Notes: generated by a model not told the origin, from the sequence alone. Numbered from the stretch's first letter, positions 17,093 through 26,052 are shown. The stretch: 35,888 nt of DNA from UBA6244 sp041582875 (GCA_041582875.1 JBFHGX010000026.1:1-35888), one strand, 5' to 3'. A program made the numbers and translations.

Positions 17093-18214
17093 ATGAGTAA
17101 AGCACCACATTTTTTAAAACATAGCGAGAAATATCTTATTGTTATACTTTGGGTGCTATTGGCCTTTGTCCCCCTGTATTTTATTGGCTCAGAAAATGAT
17201 TTAACCTGGTCTCTAATCAAAGAACCACTAAAAACATTTGCACTACTTTTTAGCATTTTCCTCATCAACAGATTGTTATTGGTACCCAAGGTCCTATTAA
17301 AAAAGAAACCTTTTATATATTCAGTTTTTGTAATTGTATTAATTAGCACCTTTTCATTGGGGATGTATTTCTTTAATAATCCAAGAAATGAAGTCAATCG
17401 TCGACAAGGAATTCAACACATGAGCAGACCACAACCTATACTGCCACCAGGAAGTCCTTCCATCAATAGCATGCCTCCCCCTCCTCCTGCGCAAGGTCAC
17501 CCCATTGGTTTGCCACCTTTTGCTAACTTTTCTATCATGGCTTTTCTTCTGGTGGGCTTCGATACCGGACTCAATGCCTTTTTCAAACTCAGTCAGGCTG
17601 AAAAAGATCGCTCACGCCTTGAAAAAGAAAATGTTGTAAATCAGCTGGATATGCTTCGGCATCAGGTAAGTCCTCATTTTTTAATGAATACACTTAACAA
17701 CATCCACACCCTGATTGACATCAGTAGCGACAAGGCCAAAGATTCCGTTATAAGGCTCTCAAAACTCATGCGCTATCTATTGTATGAAACAGCGGACAAT
17801 ACCACAACATTAAGAAACGAAATCAGCTTTTTGGAAAGTTATGTTGAATTAATGAAGTTACGCGTTTCAGAAAAAGTGGATATCATTTTTAATATTCCAC
17901 CAGAAATTCCGAACAAAAATATTCCTCCACTGCTGTTTACTTCTTTTGTCGAAAATGCCTTTAAACACGGCATCAGTTATAAACACCCCTCATTTATTAT
18001 CATTGATATTTTTATTGATGATAATTCACTGATATTTAATGTTAAAAACAGTAACCATAGAAAAAAAGAAAGCGAACAACCTTGGGGGATTGGGCTGGAA
18101 AATGCAAAGAAACGATTAGACTTATTATTCGGAAATGAATATAAGTTAGACATCGTTGAAAATGATGAAATGTTTACCGTAAACTTAACTATTCCATTAA
18201 AAAACCTCAGCTAA
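17093..18214 (+). CDS. LytS/YehU-type sensor histidine kinase with proline-rich extracytoplasmic segment
   Basis: The 373-residue protein has membrane helices at about 13-32, 47-66, 73-94 and 143-163. Between the third and fourth lies a 48-residue Pro-rich segment (95-142) containing six consecutive Pro. The kinase domain has phosphoacceptor H195 (QVSPHFLMNTLNN), N-box N288 (FVENAFKHG) and G-box PWGIGLENAKKRL. The topology puts the Pro-rich segment outside the cytoplasmic membrane, where it could contact an envelope ligand. Its stop overlaps the regulator start by one base (TAATG). It resembles the first pair's kinase in family, but the membrane parts differ. Confidence 0.9.
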   Translation: MSKAPHFLKHSEKYLIVILWVLLAFVPLYFIGSENDLTWSLIKEPLKTFALLFSIFLINRLLLVPKVLLKKKPFIYSVFVIVLISTFSLGMYFFNNPRNEVNRRQGIQHMSRPQPILPPGSPSINSMPPPPPAQGHPIGLPPFANFSIMAFLLVGFDTGLNAFFKLSQAEKDRSRLEKENVVNQLDMLRHQVSPHFLMNTLNNIHTLIDISSDKAKDSVIRLSKLMRYLLYETADNTTTLRNEISFLESYVELMKLRVSEKVDIIFNIPPEIPNKNIPPLLFTSFVENAFKHGISYKHPSFIIIDIFIDDNSLIFNVKNSNHRKKESEQPWGIGLENAKKRLDLLFGNEYKLDIVENDEMFTVNLTIPLKNLS

Positions 18215-18927
18215 TGATCAGATGTATAGCCATAGACGACGAACCCCTGGCACGCATGAAGATCGCGGGCTATATCGACAAAACACCCTTTCTTGAAAAT
18301 ATTGCCATCTGCGAAAGCGCCATGGAAGCGATGGAGGTGATGCAAAAAGAAACAATACATCTGATGTTTGTCGACATCAATATGCCTGATATCAACGGAA
18401 TGGATTTTGTAAAATCGATGTCAGTAAAGCCAGGCATTATTTTCACCACCGCCTACAGCGAATATGCCATTGATGGATTCAAAGTAGATGCCATCGACTA
18501 CCTGCTCAAACCCTTCGAATATGCCGACTTTCTGCGTGCTGCAACGAAAGCTCAAAAGTTGCTTGGAGGCATGTCATCTGAAAGCGAACAGCTTCAGCTC
18601 AAAGAACAAAAGCTCTTTATTAAATCAGACCATAAAATTATCAAGATAGAATTAGCGAAAGTAACCTATATTGAGGGCATGCGCGAATATGTGCGCATCC
18701 ATTTATTAAATCATGAGCCAGTAATGACCCTGGTGGGGATGTCGAAGATTGAAGAAGCGCTGCCTAAAGATAGTTTTATGCGGGTACACCGATCGTTTAT
18801 TGTTAACCTCAACACCATTACCACCATCGAGCGCAACCGTATCGTCTACGACAAAAATGTTTATATCCCTATCAGTGAAGGTTACCGCGAAGCTTTTAAA
18901 AAGTTTATCGATCAGTATTTTTTATAG
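18214..18927 (+). CDS. LytTR-family response regulator
   Basis: The 237-residue protein has a receiver domain with D8, D9 and E10, phosphorylation site D54 (MFVDINMPD), T79 (FTTAY) and K99 (YLLKPF). A LytTR DNA-binding domain follows (about 135-232; KIIKIELAKVTYIEGMREYV, FMRVHRSFIVN). It is translationally coupled to the kinase ahead of it. The receiver is clearly homologous to the regulator at 13722-14447, which suggests an old duplication or family expansion. Targets are unknown; the secreted CotH gene upstream is a candidate by position. Confidence 0.93.
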   Translation: MIRCIAIDDEPLARMKIAGYIDKTPFLENIAICESAMEAMEVMQKETIHLMFVDINMPDINGMDFVKSMSVKPGIIFTTAYSEYAIDGFKVDAIDYLLKPFEYADFLRAATKAQKLLGGMSSESEQLQLKEQKLFIKSDHKIIKIELAKVTYIEGMREYVRIHLLNHEPVMTLVGMSKIEEALPKDSFMRVHRSFIVNLNTITTIERNRIVYDKNVYIPISEGYREAFKKFIDQYFL

Positions 18928-19016
18928 GGAAGTCCCACTTCTCACCTGAATTCTAAGCTCAATTCTACGACCCAAACCTAGAATATTAGATCACCAAAGG
19001 TTAGCATGAAGCAAGC

Positions 19017-19047
19017 TTTACAAATCCTTGAAAAAATGGTACTTTTG
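19017..19047 (+). promoter_or_regulatory. Promoter for the small membrane protein - mutL unit
   Basis: A perfect -7 box TACTTTTG (19040-19047) has an imperfect -33 element TTTA (19017-19020) at the standard 19-base spacing. The ATG follows 21 bases later at 19069. Confidence 0.6.
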
Positions 19048-19068
19048 CAAAAATAAAATCATTTAGTC

Positions 19069-19383
19069 ATGCGCCTTGTCTCTTTTAAAACTCCAAAACC
19101 GAAATCGTTTACCTACCGGCCTAGGTATTACGATCCTGACAAAGAAGCACTTGAAAAGAAAAAAGCGGCCATGGGGCTCGACACCACCCTCTCGCACAAC
19201 GAAAAACTACGGCTACAAATGTCGCGTAGATGGCGTAAAGAGGAATTAAATCAAGAAAAATCAACACTTTCAAAGGTAGTTTCATATTCCATTTATGCTT
19301 TTTTTATCCTGGGCAGCATCTACCTGATCATGTTTACCAACTTTGTTGAGAAGCTCCTTCAGTCATTTGGAGTTACCCATTAA
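19069..19383 (+). CDS. Small single-pass membrane protein upstream of mutL
   Basis: The 104-residue protein has a basic, Tyr/Pro-rich N-terminus (FKTPKPKSFTYRPRYYDPDK), a charged helical middle (about 25-65) and one membrane helix near the C-terminus (about 68-92). I recognise it only as a protein commonly found just ahead of mutL in Bacteroidota. No catalytic motif is visible. The mutL ATG follows 6 bases after its stop, so it is almost certainly in the same operon. Some databases label such proteins as riboflavin synthase subunit, which nothing in the sequence supports. Confidence 0.7.
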   Translation: MRLVSFKTPKPKSFTYRPRYYDPDKEALEKKKAAMGLDTTLSHNEKLRLQMSRRWRKEELNQEKSTLSKVVSYSIYAFFILGSIYLIMFTNFVEKLLQSFGVTH

Positions 19384-19389
19384 TTTATT

Positions 19390-21207
19390 ATGCTGAATAT
19401 CATTAAATTGCTTCCTGATTCAGTGGCAAACCAAATTGCTGCGGGCGAGGTAATTCAACGTCCTGCTTCTGCGGTAAAAGAACTCATGGAGAATGCCGTT
19501 GATGCTGGAGCTACCCAAATATCGCTGATCATAAAAGAATCGGGCAAAACCCTCATTCAGGTGATCGACAATGGTTGTGGCATGTCAGTCATGGATGCCC
19601 GAATGAGCTTCGAACGACACGCTACTTCCAAAATATCACAAGCCAACGACTTGTTTACCATACGTACAATGGGATTTCGAGGTGAAGCTTTAGCTTCGGT
19701 AGCCGCCATTGCCCAAGTAGAAATGAAAACCAAACCTGAGCAGGAAGAAATTGGAACTTTACTTGTTGTGGAAGGATCGAAAGTTACAGAACAATCGCCC
19801 TGTCAGTGTCAGTCAGGGACCAGCATCGCCATCAAAAACTTGTTTTACAATGTCCCGGCTCGGCGAAACTTCCTCAAATCGACCAATGTTGAAAACCGCC
19901 ACATCCTAGAAGAATTTATCCGAGTATCGGTTATTCACCACGAACTTGGCTTTGCTTATTACAATAACGACAAACTGGTCTATAAGCTACTCCCCGGATC
20001 GTTTAAGTCGCGGATTGTAGGCCTTTTCGGACAAGCCTACAACGAACGTTTGCTTCCGGTGGAGCAAAAAACTGAATTAATGACTGTAAGCGGCTTTATA
20101 GGCAAGCCTGAGTTTGCCAAAAAAACCAGAGGCGAGCAGTATTTCTTTGTCAACAGGCGATTTATCAAACATGCCTACTTGCATCATGCAGTAGCCAATG
20201 CCTTCACCGAACTCATTCCCACGGAAGCTCATCCCTCCTACTTCATCCACATTGATATCGACCCAAATGAAATCGATATCAACATCCATCCAACAAAAAC
20301 AGAAATCAACTTTAGGGATGCCAAATTGGTGTATTCAATATTGCATGCAGCCATCAAACAATCCATTGGAAAACATGCCTTTACACCCATCATCGATTTT
20401 GATGTGGATCCTACTGTTGAAGCAGCATTTCAACAACGCCCATCTTCTAATCTCCAACAACCCGAGGTTAAAATCAACCCCGATTATAATCCTTTTAAAA
20501 GTTCTAATGAAGTCAGTCATGGTTTCAGAACACAACCTCAACAACCTTCAGGCAACGAATGGGAAGAGCTCTTTAACACAGTAAAAAACAGCGAACAAGA
20601 AATTGATAGTCAAGATGCAACCAATTCTTTAAAAGATCAATTCTCCGTACAGGATACCCGTTTTATCCAAATTCAGCAAACCTATTTGGCAGGACATGTG
20701 CAACAAGGCATGATGATTATTCACCAACAGCGGGCCCACGAACGAATTCTATACGAATACTTTATGCATCATTTGAATCAACATCAGCATTTGTCGCAAC
20801 AGCAATTGTTTCCCGAACACTTGCACTTTTCACCTGAAGATTCGGAAATCGTTAAACAACTAAATCCTGATTTAAAACGCCTTGGTTTTATGTTGGAACA
20901 ATTGGGGCCACATACGTTTGTTGTTAATGGCACTCCTCCGGAGGTATCAGATCCGCAGTCAATTATCGATAGAATCATTGAAAATTTCAAACGCGAGGCA
21001 CAGGATCTTAGTTATGACCAAAATGCCATGCTGGCACGATCGATGGCTGTAAATATGGCTGTTAAACCAGGAGTTAAGTTGTTAGAAAAAGAAATGTCAG
21101 AACTCTACAAAAACCTCTTTACTTGTCAGGTACCCTCGGTATCTCCAACAGGTAAAAAAACATTTATCTTGCTTTACCCTTCTGATCTGGACAATTATTT
21201 CAGATAA
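19390..21207 (+). CDS. mutL: DNA mismatch repair protein MutL
   Basis: The 605-residue protein has the GHKL ATPase motifs: catalytic E34 and N35 in MENAVDAG, DNGCGM (60-65) and GFRGEALAS (95-103). The transducer domain contains YFFVNRRFIKH and HPTKTEINF. A variable, Gln-rich linker (about 340-420) leads to the C-terminal dimerisation domain. MutL couples MutS mismatch recognition to strand incision. Where endonuclease-type MutLs have a DQHA(x)2E(x)4E motif, this one reads HQQRAHERILYE (445-456): the Glu residues remain but the leading Asp and the His are replaced. Nicking activity is therefore uncertain. Confidence 0.97.
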   Translation: MLNIIKLLPDSVANQIAAGEVIQRPASAVKELMENAVDAGATQISLIIKESGKTLIQVIDNGCGMSVMDARMSFERHATSKISQANDLFTIRTMGFRGEALASVAAIAQVEMKTKPEQEEIGTLLVVEGSKVTEQSPCQCQSGTSIAIKNLFYNVPARRNFLKSTNVENRHILEEFIRVSVIHHELGFAYYNNDKLVYKLLPGSFKSRIVGLFGQAYNERLLPVEQKTELMTVSGFIGKPEFAKKTRGEQYFFVNRRFIKHAYLHHAVANAFTELIPTEAHPSYFIHIDIDPNEIDINIHPTKTEINFRDAKLVYSILHAAIKQSIGKHAFTPIIDFDVDPTVEAAFQQRPSSNLQQPEVKINPDYNPFKSSNEVSHGFRTQPQQPSGNEWEELFNTVKNSEQEIDSQDATNSLKDQFSVQDTRFIQIQQTYLAGHVQQGMMIIHQQRAHERILYEYFMHHLNQHQHLSQQQLFPEHLHFSPEDSEIVKQLNPDLKRLGFMLEQLGPHTFVVNGTPPEVSDPQSIIDRIIENFKREAQDLSYDQNAMLARSMAVNMAVKPGVKLLEKEMSELYKNLFTCQVPSVSPTGKKTFILLYPSDLDNYFR

Positions 21208-21341
21208 TCTTTTCATAGAATACAGATATTCAGCGAATTAAAATAAGATAAATCAACTTCGCTGGATTTAAATCATGACAAATAAAGAAGTTAAGAAAGG
21301 AATGGCATAATGATTGAGGAATGCCCACCTGTAAATTATAC

Positions 21342-21349
21342 TAATTTTG
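21342..21349 (+). promoter_or_regulatory. -7 box (TAATTTTG) for the rhomboid pair
   Basis: This perfect TAnnTTTG match lies 78 bases before the ATG at 21428 and implies a long leader. No good -33 is present. A hairpin lies in the leader at 21369-21395. Confidence 0.45.
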
Positions 21350-21427
21350 CCGATTCAACCATTCAAAATTCGATGCGGGATAATCTGACATCGAAAGTTT
21401 AATGGCAATAAAACTAAGGAATAATCT

Positions 21428-22174
21428 ATGAATCAATATCGTCCGGCCGGCTTTGGCTTTCTTCCACCCGTAGTAAAAAATCTGTTGATCATCAACGGAC
21501 TATTTTTTCTCACAACAGTTGTACTTGGAAGCACGTTTAATATCAACCTCACACAATATCTGGGATTGCATTTCCCCGGAAGTCAGGATTTTGGCGTATG
21601 GCAACTCGTCACCTACATGTTCATGCATGCAGATTTTTATCATATCCTATTCAACATGTTTGCTTTATGGATGTTTGGTAATGTGTTGGAAAATGTATGG
21701 GGTCCAAAACGATTTTTAAACTATTATCTGGTAACAGGAATTGGAGCAGGATTGGTGCAATGGCTTGTGGCTGTTATCAGGTTGCAAGGCATTCTTCCGG
21801 AACTTACCCCCGAAGAAATTCAAGTGGTGTACACGCAAGGCGCCGGGGTAATGCAACAAGGCATGAACTACTCCAACGATGCCATGCGTACATTAAATAC
21901 CATAATTAACACCCCTACCATTGGAGCATCCGGAGCTGTTTTTGGTATTTTATTGGCATTTGGCATGATGTTCCCCAACAGCCTTATTTACTTGTATTTT
22001 GCCATCCCGGTTAAAGCCAAATATTTTGTCATTGGTTATGGAGCCGTAGAATTATATATGGGATTTGCCAACAGCCCATCTGACAACGTGGCTCATTTTG
22101 CTCACCTCGGCGGGATGATTTTCGGCTTTTTCCTGATCACCTACTGGAAGAAAAAAGGAAAACTGTTTGACTAA
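21428..22174 (+). CDS. Rhomboid family intramembrane serine protease
   Basis: The 248-residue protein has six membrane helices. The catalytic Ser is S168 in the GASG motif of TM4 and the catalytic His is H226 in AHFAHLGG of TM6. HADFYHILFNMFALWMFG (67-84) is the conserved TM2 region with the oxyanion-side His and Asn. A long loop (about 120-160) lies between TM3 and TM4. Rhomboids cut substrate membrane helices inside the bilayer. The catalytic dyad is intact. A second rhomboid gene follows after 21 bases. Confidence 0.94.
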   Translation: MNQYRPAGFGFLPPVVKNLLIINGLFFLTTVVLGSTFNINLTQYLGLHFPGSQDFGVWQLVTYMFMHADFYHILFNMFALWMFGNVLENVWGPKRFLNYYLVTGIGAGLVQWLVAVIRLQGILPELTPEEIQVVYTQGAGVMQQGMNYSNDAMRTLNTIINTPTIGASGAVFGILLAFGMMFPNSLIYLYFAIPVKAKYFVIGYGAVELYMGFANSPSDNVAHFAHLGGMIFGFFLITYWKKKGKLFD

Positions 22175-22195
22175 CCTATTCAATTATAACATGTC

Positions 22196-23122
22196 ATGAT
22201 GCCATTTGGACAACCTGCCAATACAGGAACATTTATCAGAGATCTTTTTCTTGGTAAAAATATATTATCGAGGTTAATCCTGATTAACACTGTTGTATTT
22301 CTAGTAATTAACATTCTTGGTATGTTTTTCTGGCTGATGGGTTTTGGTCCATCAGGAAATGATGAATTGGGGATAATAGAAAAATTTCTTGCAATTCCAT
22401 CTAACCTGGAGTTGCTTGGTTCAAAGCCCTGGACCATGTTTACCTACATGTTTACTCAAAAAGGGTTTTTCCATTTATTGTTTAATATGATGGTGTTGTA
22501 TTTCGGAAGCAAAATATTTTTGGAATACTTGAGTGAAAGAAAATTACTTAGTACATACATCATTGGAGGACTGGTAGGTGCTTTATTTTTCGTAGGTGCG
22601 TTTAATGCTTTTCCGGTATTTCAGAGTATGGCTCCAAAGGCAGTAGCCATCGGGGCTTCGGCATCTGTACTGGCCGTTTTAATCGCTGTTGCCACCTATG
22701 TGCCCGACTACACTGTTCATTTGTTTTTGTTTGGACGCCTCAAAATGAAATACATTGCTATCGGATTTATAACACTTGATTTACTAAGTATTCAAAGCTC
22801 CAATCCAGGTGGTCATATTGCCCATTTGGGAGGTGCTTTGTGGGGATTTCTTTTTGCATACCAACTCAAAAAAGGGCACAATTTATATGGCTTTATGGAT
22901 TGGTTTAAAAAACCTTCAGGTTCATTTCGCAAAGCCAACATGCGATCGTCTTACAGTGGAAGTAAAAAAGCACGTCCGGTGAGCGACATAGAATACAACA
23001 GTCAACGTATAGCCACCCAGGAACAAATCGACCATATCCTAGATAAAATTAGTAAATCAGGATATTCAAGCCTTAGTGCTAAAGAAAAAGAATTGCTCTT
23101 TAAAACGAGCAATAAGAAATAG
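22196..23122 (+). CDS. Rhomboid family protease with C-terminal DUF6576-like tail
   Basis: The 308-residue protein has six membrane helices and a cytoplasmic tail. The catalytic Ser is S155, but the motif reads GASA rather than GASG; H210 in HIAHLGG completes the dyad. The TM2 region reads FFHLLFNMMVLYFGS. The last about 45 residues (YNSQRIATQEQIDHILDKI ... GYSSLSAKEKELLFK) match a small helical domain often found at the end of Bacteroidota rhomboids. Two ATGs open the frame (22196 and 22199) and either may be used. It is probably an active protease with a paralogue directly upstream. Confidence 0.9.
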   Translation: MMPFGQPANTGTFIRDLFLGKNILSRLILINTVVFLVINILGMFFWLMGFGPSGNDELGIIEKFLAIPSNLELLGSKPWTMFTYMFTQKGFFHLLFNMMVLYFGSKIFLEYLSERKLLSTYIIGGLVGALFFVGAFNAFPVFQSMAPKAVAIGASASVLAVLIAVATYVPDYTVHLFLFGRLKMKYIAIGFITLDLLSIQSSNPGGHIAHLGGALWGFLFAYQLKKGHNLYGFMDWFKKPSGSFRKANMRSSYSGSKKARPVSDIEYNSQRIATQEQIDHILDKISKSGYSSLSAKEKELLFKTSNKK

Positions 23123-23160
23123 AAATCGCCAAAAAGCCAAATACTTTTTTTACTGAGAAA

Positions 23161-24612
23161 CTACGAAACCACTCTTTTTACAGGAACCAAATACGTACTC
23201 ACAACAGCAACAATTCCAGCCACCACAAAGGTTATAAAACGGGCAGGAACCACTTCATCCATGCCGGTTTGAATCCATATGATGGTGAAGGTAAGTCCGG
23301 TGAGTATGGTCAACAACACAGCCCTACCGTGGTACTTTTTCCAAAAAAGAGTCAACAGAATAACCACCGAAAAAGTCCCTCCAATTCCTGCCCAAACATA
23401 GCTTACCAGTGTAAAAATATACTCAGACGGAGCCTGATAAGCCATCAACAAAGCGACAAGCGCTAAAATGGCAGTCACCGACCGTTGAATCAATAACTTT
23501 CGGGACATATCTCCATTTTTCACTTTTCGCAGTAAGTTTTCAGAAAACTCGGTAGCTGAAAGAATCAACAAGGAGTCGGCAGTAGAAATCATTGCTGCTA
23601 TAGCACCTGTGATCAAAAATGCGGCAACTGAAGGTGGAAAAATCTCAAGCAAAACCGCTGGCATTACAAATTCACGATCTGTCAATCCATCTGGTCCAAA
23701 AATGGCAATTCCAAGCCAACCAATCATGAGTGCCCCTATATAGGCAATCACAGTCCAAAAAATCCCCACATTGCGTGCAATTTTGGCTTGGCGCGAATTT
23801 TTAATGGCCATAAAACGCATACTTAACTGGGGTTGCCCACCTAAATATCCGAAAAACCAGCTAAACCCTCCCACAATGGCTATTCCACTCATAAATCCTG
23901 TTAAAGAACCCGTTAGCGAAGTGTATTGAGGACCTGCCTTGATGAGCGCGTCTGAGATATTGTTAGCAAAAAGTTCCGGATGATTCGAAACATAAAACCA
24001 ACCCACAATGGGCCCCACAATTAAAGTGGTTATCATCACCAGTGCTTGCACTACATCGGTATAAACTACACTTCGAAAACCTCCATAAATGGTGTAAGGA
24101 ATGATGATGGCTGCTGTAATAAGCATTCCTAGTTTTGGATCCAGATCGAACATGGTAAACAATGTTTTTCCCCCACCAAGGAATTGTGCCCCCACATAAA
24201 ACAAAAAGAAAAACACTATGGTAAAACTACCTACAATCCTGATCCATTTTCCCATTTCGCCGTGCCTTTTGGCGATGTAATCGGTAAACGTATCCACCTG
24301 ATACTTCTCGGCTTCATCGCGCAACCGCCATGCAATTAATATCCATGCAGTAACTATTCCTGCTACACATCCTACTGCCGTCCAGATTTCCAATAATCCT
24401 GTTGCATATGCAGCACCAGGAAGACCTAAAAGCGCCCACGATGATTCGCCTGTTGCTCGCTCTGACAATGCTGCCACCCATCCGGGAAGGTTTCTACCTG
24501 CTATGGCAAAATCGGAGCTTGTTTTAACTTTTCTTCCCTGATAGATTCCCCATAAAATCAACAGGGACATATAGGCCAACATGACCACCAACAATTGAGT
24601 GGTATTTTCCAT
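23161..24612 (-). CDS. putP: Sodium:solute symporter, proline-type (PutP family)
   Basis: The 483-residue protein has about 13 membrane helices. Family motifs include DFAIAGRNLPGWVAALSERATGESSW near the N-terminus, GAQFLGGGKTLF, YTIYGGFRSVVYTDVVQA and SADSLLILSATEFSEN, where the Ser pairs are part of the Na+ site of SSS transporters. It imports a solute, most likely proline, with Na+. I chose ATG 24612; the open frame continues to 24717, but that extension lacks family resemblance. It is divergent from the TolB-like lipoprotein gene. Proline is the best guess; related substrates are possible. Confidence 0.88.
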   Translation of the reverse strand: MENTTQLLVVMLAYMSLLILWGIYQGRKVKTSSDFAIAGRNLPGWVAALSERATGESSWALLGLPGAAYATGLLEIWTAVGCVAGIVTAWILIAWRLRDEAEKYQVDTFTDYIAKRHGEMGKWIRIVGSFTIVFFFLFYVGAQFLGGGKTLFTMFDLDPKLGMLITAAIIIPYTIYGGFRSVVYTDVVQALVMITTLIVGPIVGWFYVSNHPELFANNISDALIKAGPQYTSLTGSLTGFMSGIAIVGGFSWFFGYLGGQPQLSMRFMAIKNSRQAKIARNVGIFWTVIAYIGALMIGWLGIAIFGPDGLTDREFVMPAVLLEIFPPSVAAFLITGAIAAMISTADSLLILSATEFSENLLRKVKNGDMSRKLLIQRSVTAILALVALLMAYQAPSEYIFTLVSYVWAGIGGTFSVVILLTLFWKKYHGRAVLLTILTGLTFTIIWIQTGMDEVVPARFITFVVAGIVAVVSTYLVPVKRVVS

Positions 24613-24746
24613 AATTCTCTGGTTTAAAAAGACGCATAAAATTATAAAACAATCGTTGAATAACTTTAATTCAAAACCAATTACGTCATAATTATATGAA
24701 AACAAGTCATTAACCAATTTAATCTGGAATCATTTTAAATAATTAT

Positions 24747-24754
24747 TACCTTTG
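24747..24754 (+). promoter_or_regulatory. -7 box (TACCTTTG) for the TolB-like lipoprotein gene
   Basis: This perfect TAnnTTTG match lies 25 bases before ATG 24780. No clear -33. Confidence 0.5.
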
Positions 24755-24779
24755 CACCTCTAAAACTAATTTTAAATAC

Positions 24780-25928
24780 ATGAAAAAAACATTTGCATTG
24801 GGTTTGGCCATCGCTTGGTCATTTATATTTGTTTCTTGTGACAACGAGAGTCACCAACACCAACAGAATCACGACGGGATTCACGATTCAGAACAAAGTT
24901 CTGGCCATCGAAAAACAATAGCTGACACCACAGTGCATTACGCACAAGAAAAACATCTGGCAAACATCAAACAACTTACCAACGCCGGCGATAATGCCGA
25001 AGCATACTTTAGCTTTGACAATTCGATGATTGTGTTTCAAGGTAAGGTCCCTGCTTGGGGAAGTGAATGCGACCAGATTTATTATTTTCCTTTTTCCGAT
25101 GGCGACATGATAACCAAAATGCCCAAATTGCTGAGTGAAGATATGGGACGAACTACCTGTTCTTATTTTATGCCAGGTGACACAAGTGTATTATATGCAT
25201 CCACAAGGTCTGGCGACAAAGCTTGCCCTCCTGATCCACAAAAGCGTGAGGATGGAAAATACGTTTGGCCCATTTACTCTGATTTTGATATTTATATATC
25301 TAATTTAAAAGGTGAGGTGATCGACACCCTGATTTATGGCCCCGGGTACGATGCGGAGGCCACTGTTTCTGCTCAGGGAGATAAAATTGTGTTTACTTCA
25401 GACCGCAGTGGCGATTTGGAACTATACACCTGCGATATTGATGGTTCCAACGTGAAACAAGTTACATCAGGCGTAGGTTATGATGGTGGTGCCTTCTTCT
25501 CTCCTGACGGAAGTCAGTTGGTTTTCCGTTCTTCACGCCCTCAAACCGAAGCAGACATCAAGGAATATAAAGATTTACTGAAGCAGGGTTTAGTAATGCC
25601 CACCAACATGGAAATTTATACGTGTAATGTAGATGGAAGCAACTTACAACAAGTAACACATCTGGGAAAAGCCAATTGGGCTCCTTTTTTCCACCCTTCC
25701 GGAAAAAAAATCATTTTCAGTTCCAACCATGCCGGAGCCAAAGGTTATGAGTTTAATTTGTACATGATCAACACTGATGGATCGGGATTGGAAAGAATCA
25801 CCTACGACGGTGTTTTTGATGCTTTTCCTATGTTTTCTTACGATGGCAAAAAACTGGTTTTTGCTTCAAATCGTAACAACGGAGGCACTCACAACACCAA
25901 TTTATTTATTGCAGATTGGGTAGACTAA
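24780..25928 (+). CDS. TolB-like beta-propeller lipoprotein
   Basis: The 382-residue protein has a lipoprotein signal with lipobox FVSC (Cys20). The first stretch of the mature protein (21-45) carries five His. From about residue 60 it is built of PD40/TolB-like repeats: DKIVFTSDRSGDLELYTCDI, DGSQLVFRSSR, GKKIIFSSNHAG and DGKKLVFASNRN. It should be a surface or periplasmic propeller that binds a partner or ligand. TolB itself works with Pal, but no tol genes are nearby. The His-rich start may bind metal. A clear terminator follows. Confidence 0.85.
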   Translation: MKKTFALGLAIAWSFIFVSCDNESHQHQQNHDGIHDSEQSSGHRKTIADTTVHYAQEKHLANIKQLTNAGDNAEAYFSFDNSMIVFQGKVPAWGSECDQIYYFPFSDGDMITKMPKLLSEDMGRTTCSYFMPGDTSVLYASTRSGDKACPPDPQKREDGKYVWPIYSDFDIYISNLKGEVIDTLIYGPGYDAEATVSAQGDKIVFTSDRSGDLELYTCDIDGSNVKQVTSGVGYDGGAFFSPDGSQLVFRSSRPQTEADIKEYKDLLKQGLVMPTNMEIYTCNVDGSNLQQVTHLGKANWAPFFHPSGKKIIFSSNHAGAKGYEFNLYMINTDGSGLERITYDGVFDAFPMFSYDGKKLVFASNRNNGGTHNTNLFIADWVD

Positions 25929-25959
25929 AACAATAATGCATCATTAACAAAATGCTCTG

Positions 25960-25996
25960 AACTGGTTTTCATATGAATATGGAGACCAGTTTTTTA
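25960..25996 (+). terminator. Rho-independent terminator after the TolB-like gene
   Basis: AACTGGT (25960-25966) pairs with ACCAGTT (25985-25991). An inner CATA/TATG stem has a TGAA loop, and a run of T extends to 25995. Confidence 0.8.
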
Positions 25997-26044
25997 TGAA
26001 TATTTTTACCCTATTGGTAAATCGACTATTATCCAGAGTTGTAT

Positions 26045-26052
26045 TATTTTTG
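26045..26052 (+). promoter_or_regulatory. -7 box (TATTTTTG) for the editing protein - arcA - glycosyltransferase - ligA run
   Basis: This perfect TAnnTTTG match ends 23 bases before ATG 26076. A GTG at 26052 overlaps it, which argues against that codon as the start. Confidence 0.5.

Noticed and set aside
21311..21403. 30-codon plus-strand frame ahead of the first rhomboid gene
   Set aside because: It spans the -7 box and leader hairpin, and its composition is unremarkable.
24613..24717. N-terminal extension of the symporter by 35 residues
   Set aside because: The extension does not resemble the family, and ATG 24612 gives the normal PutP start.
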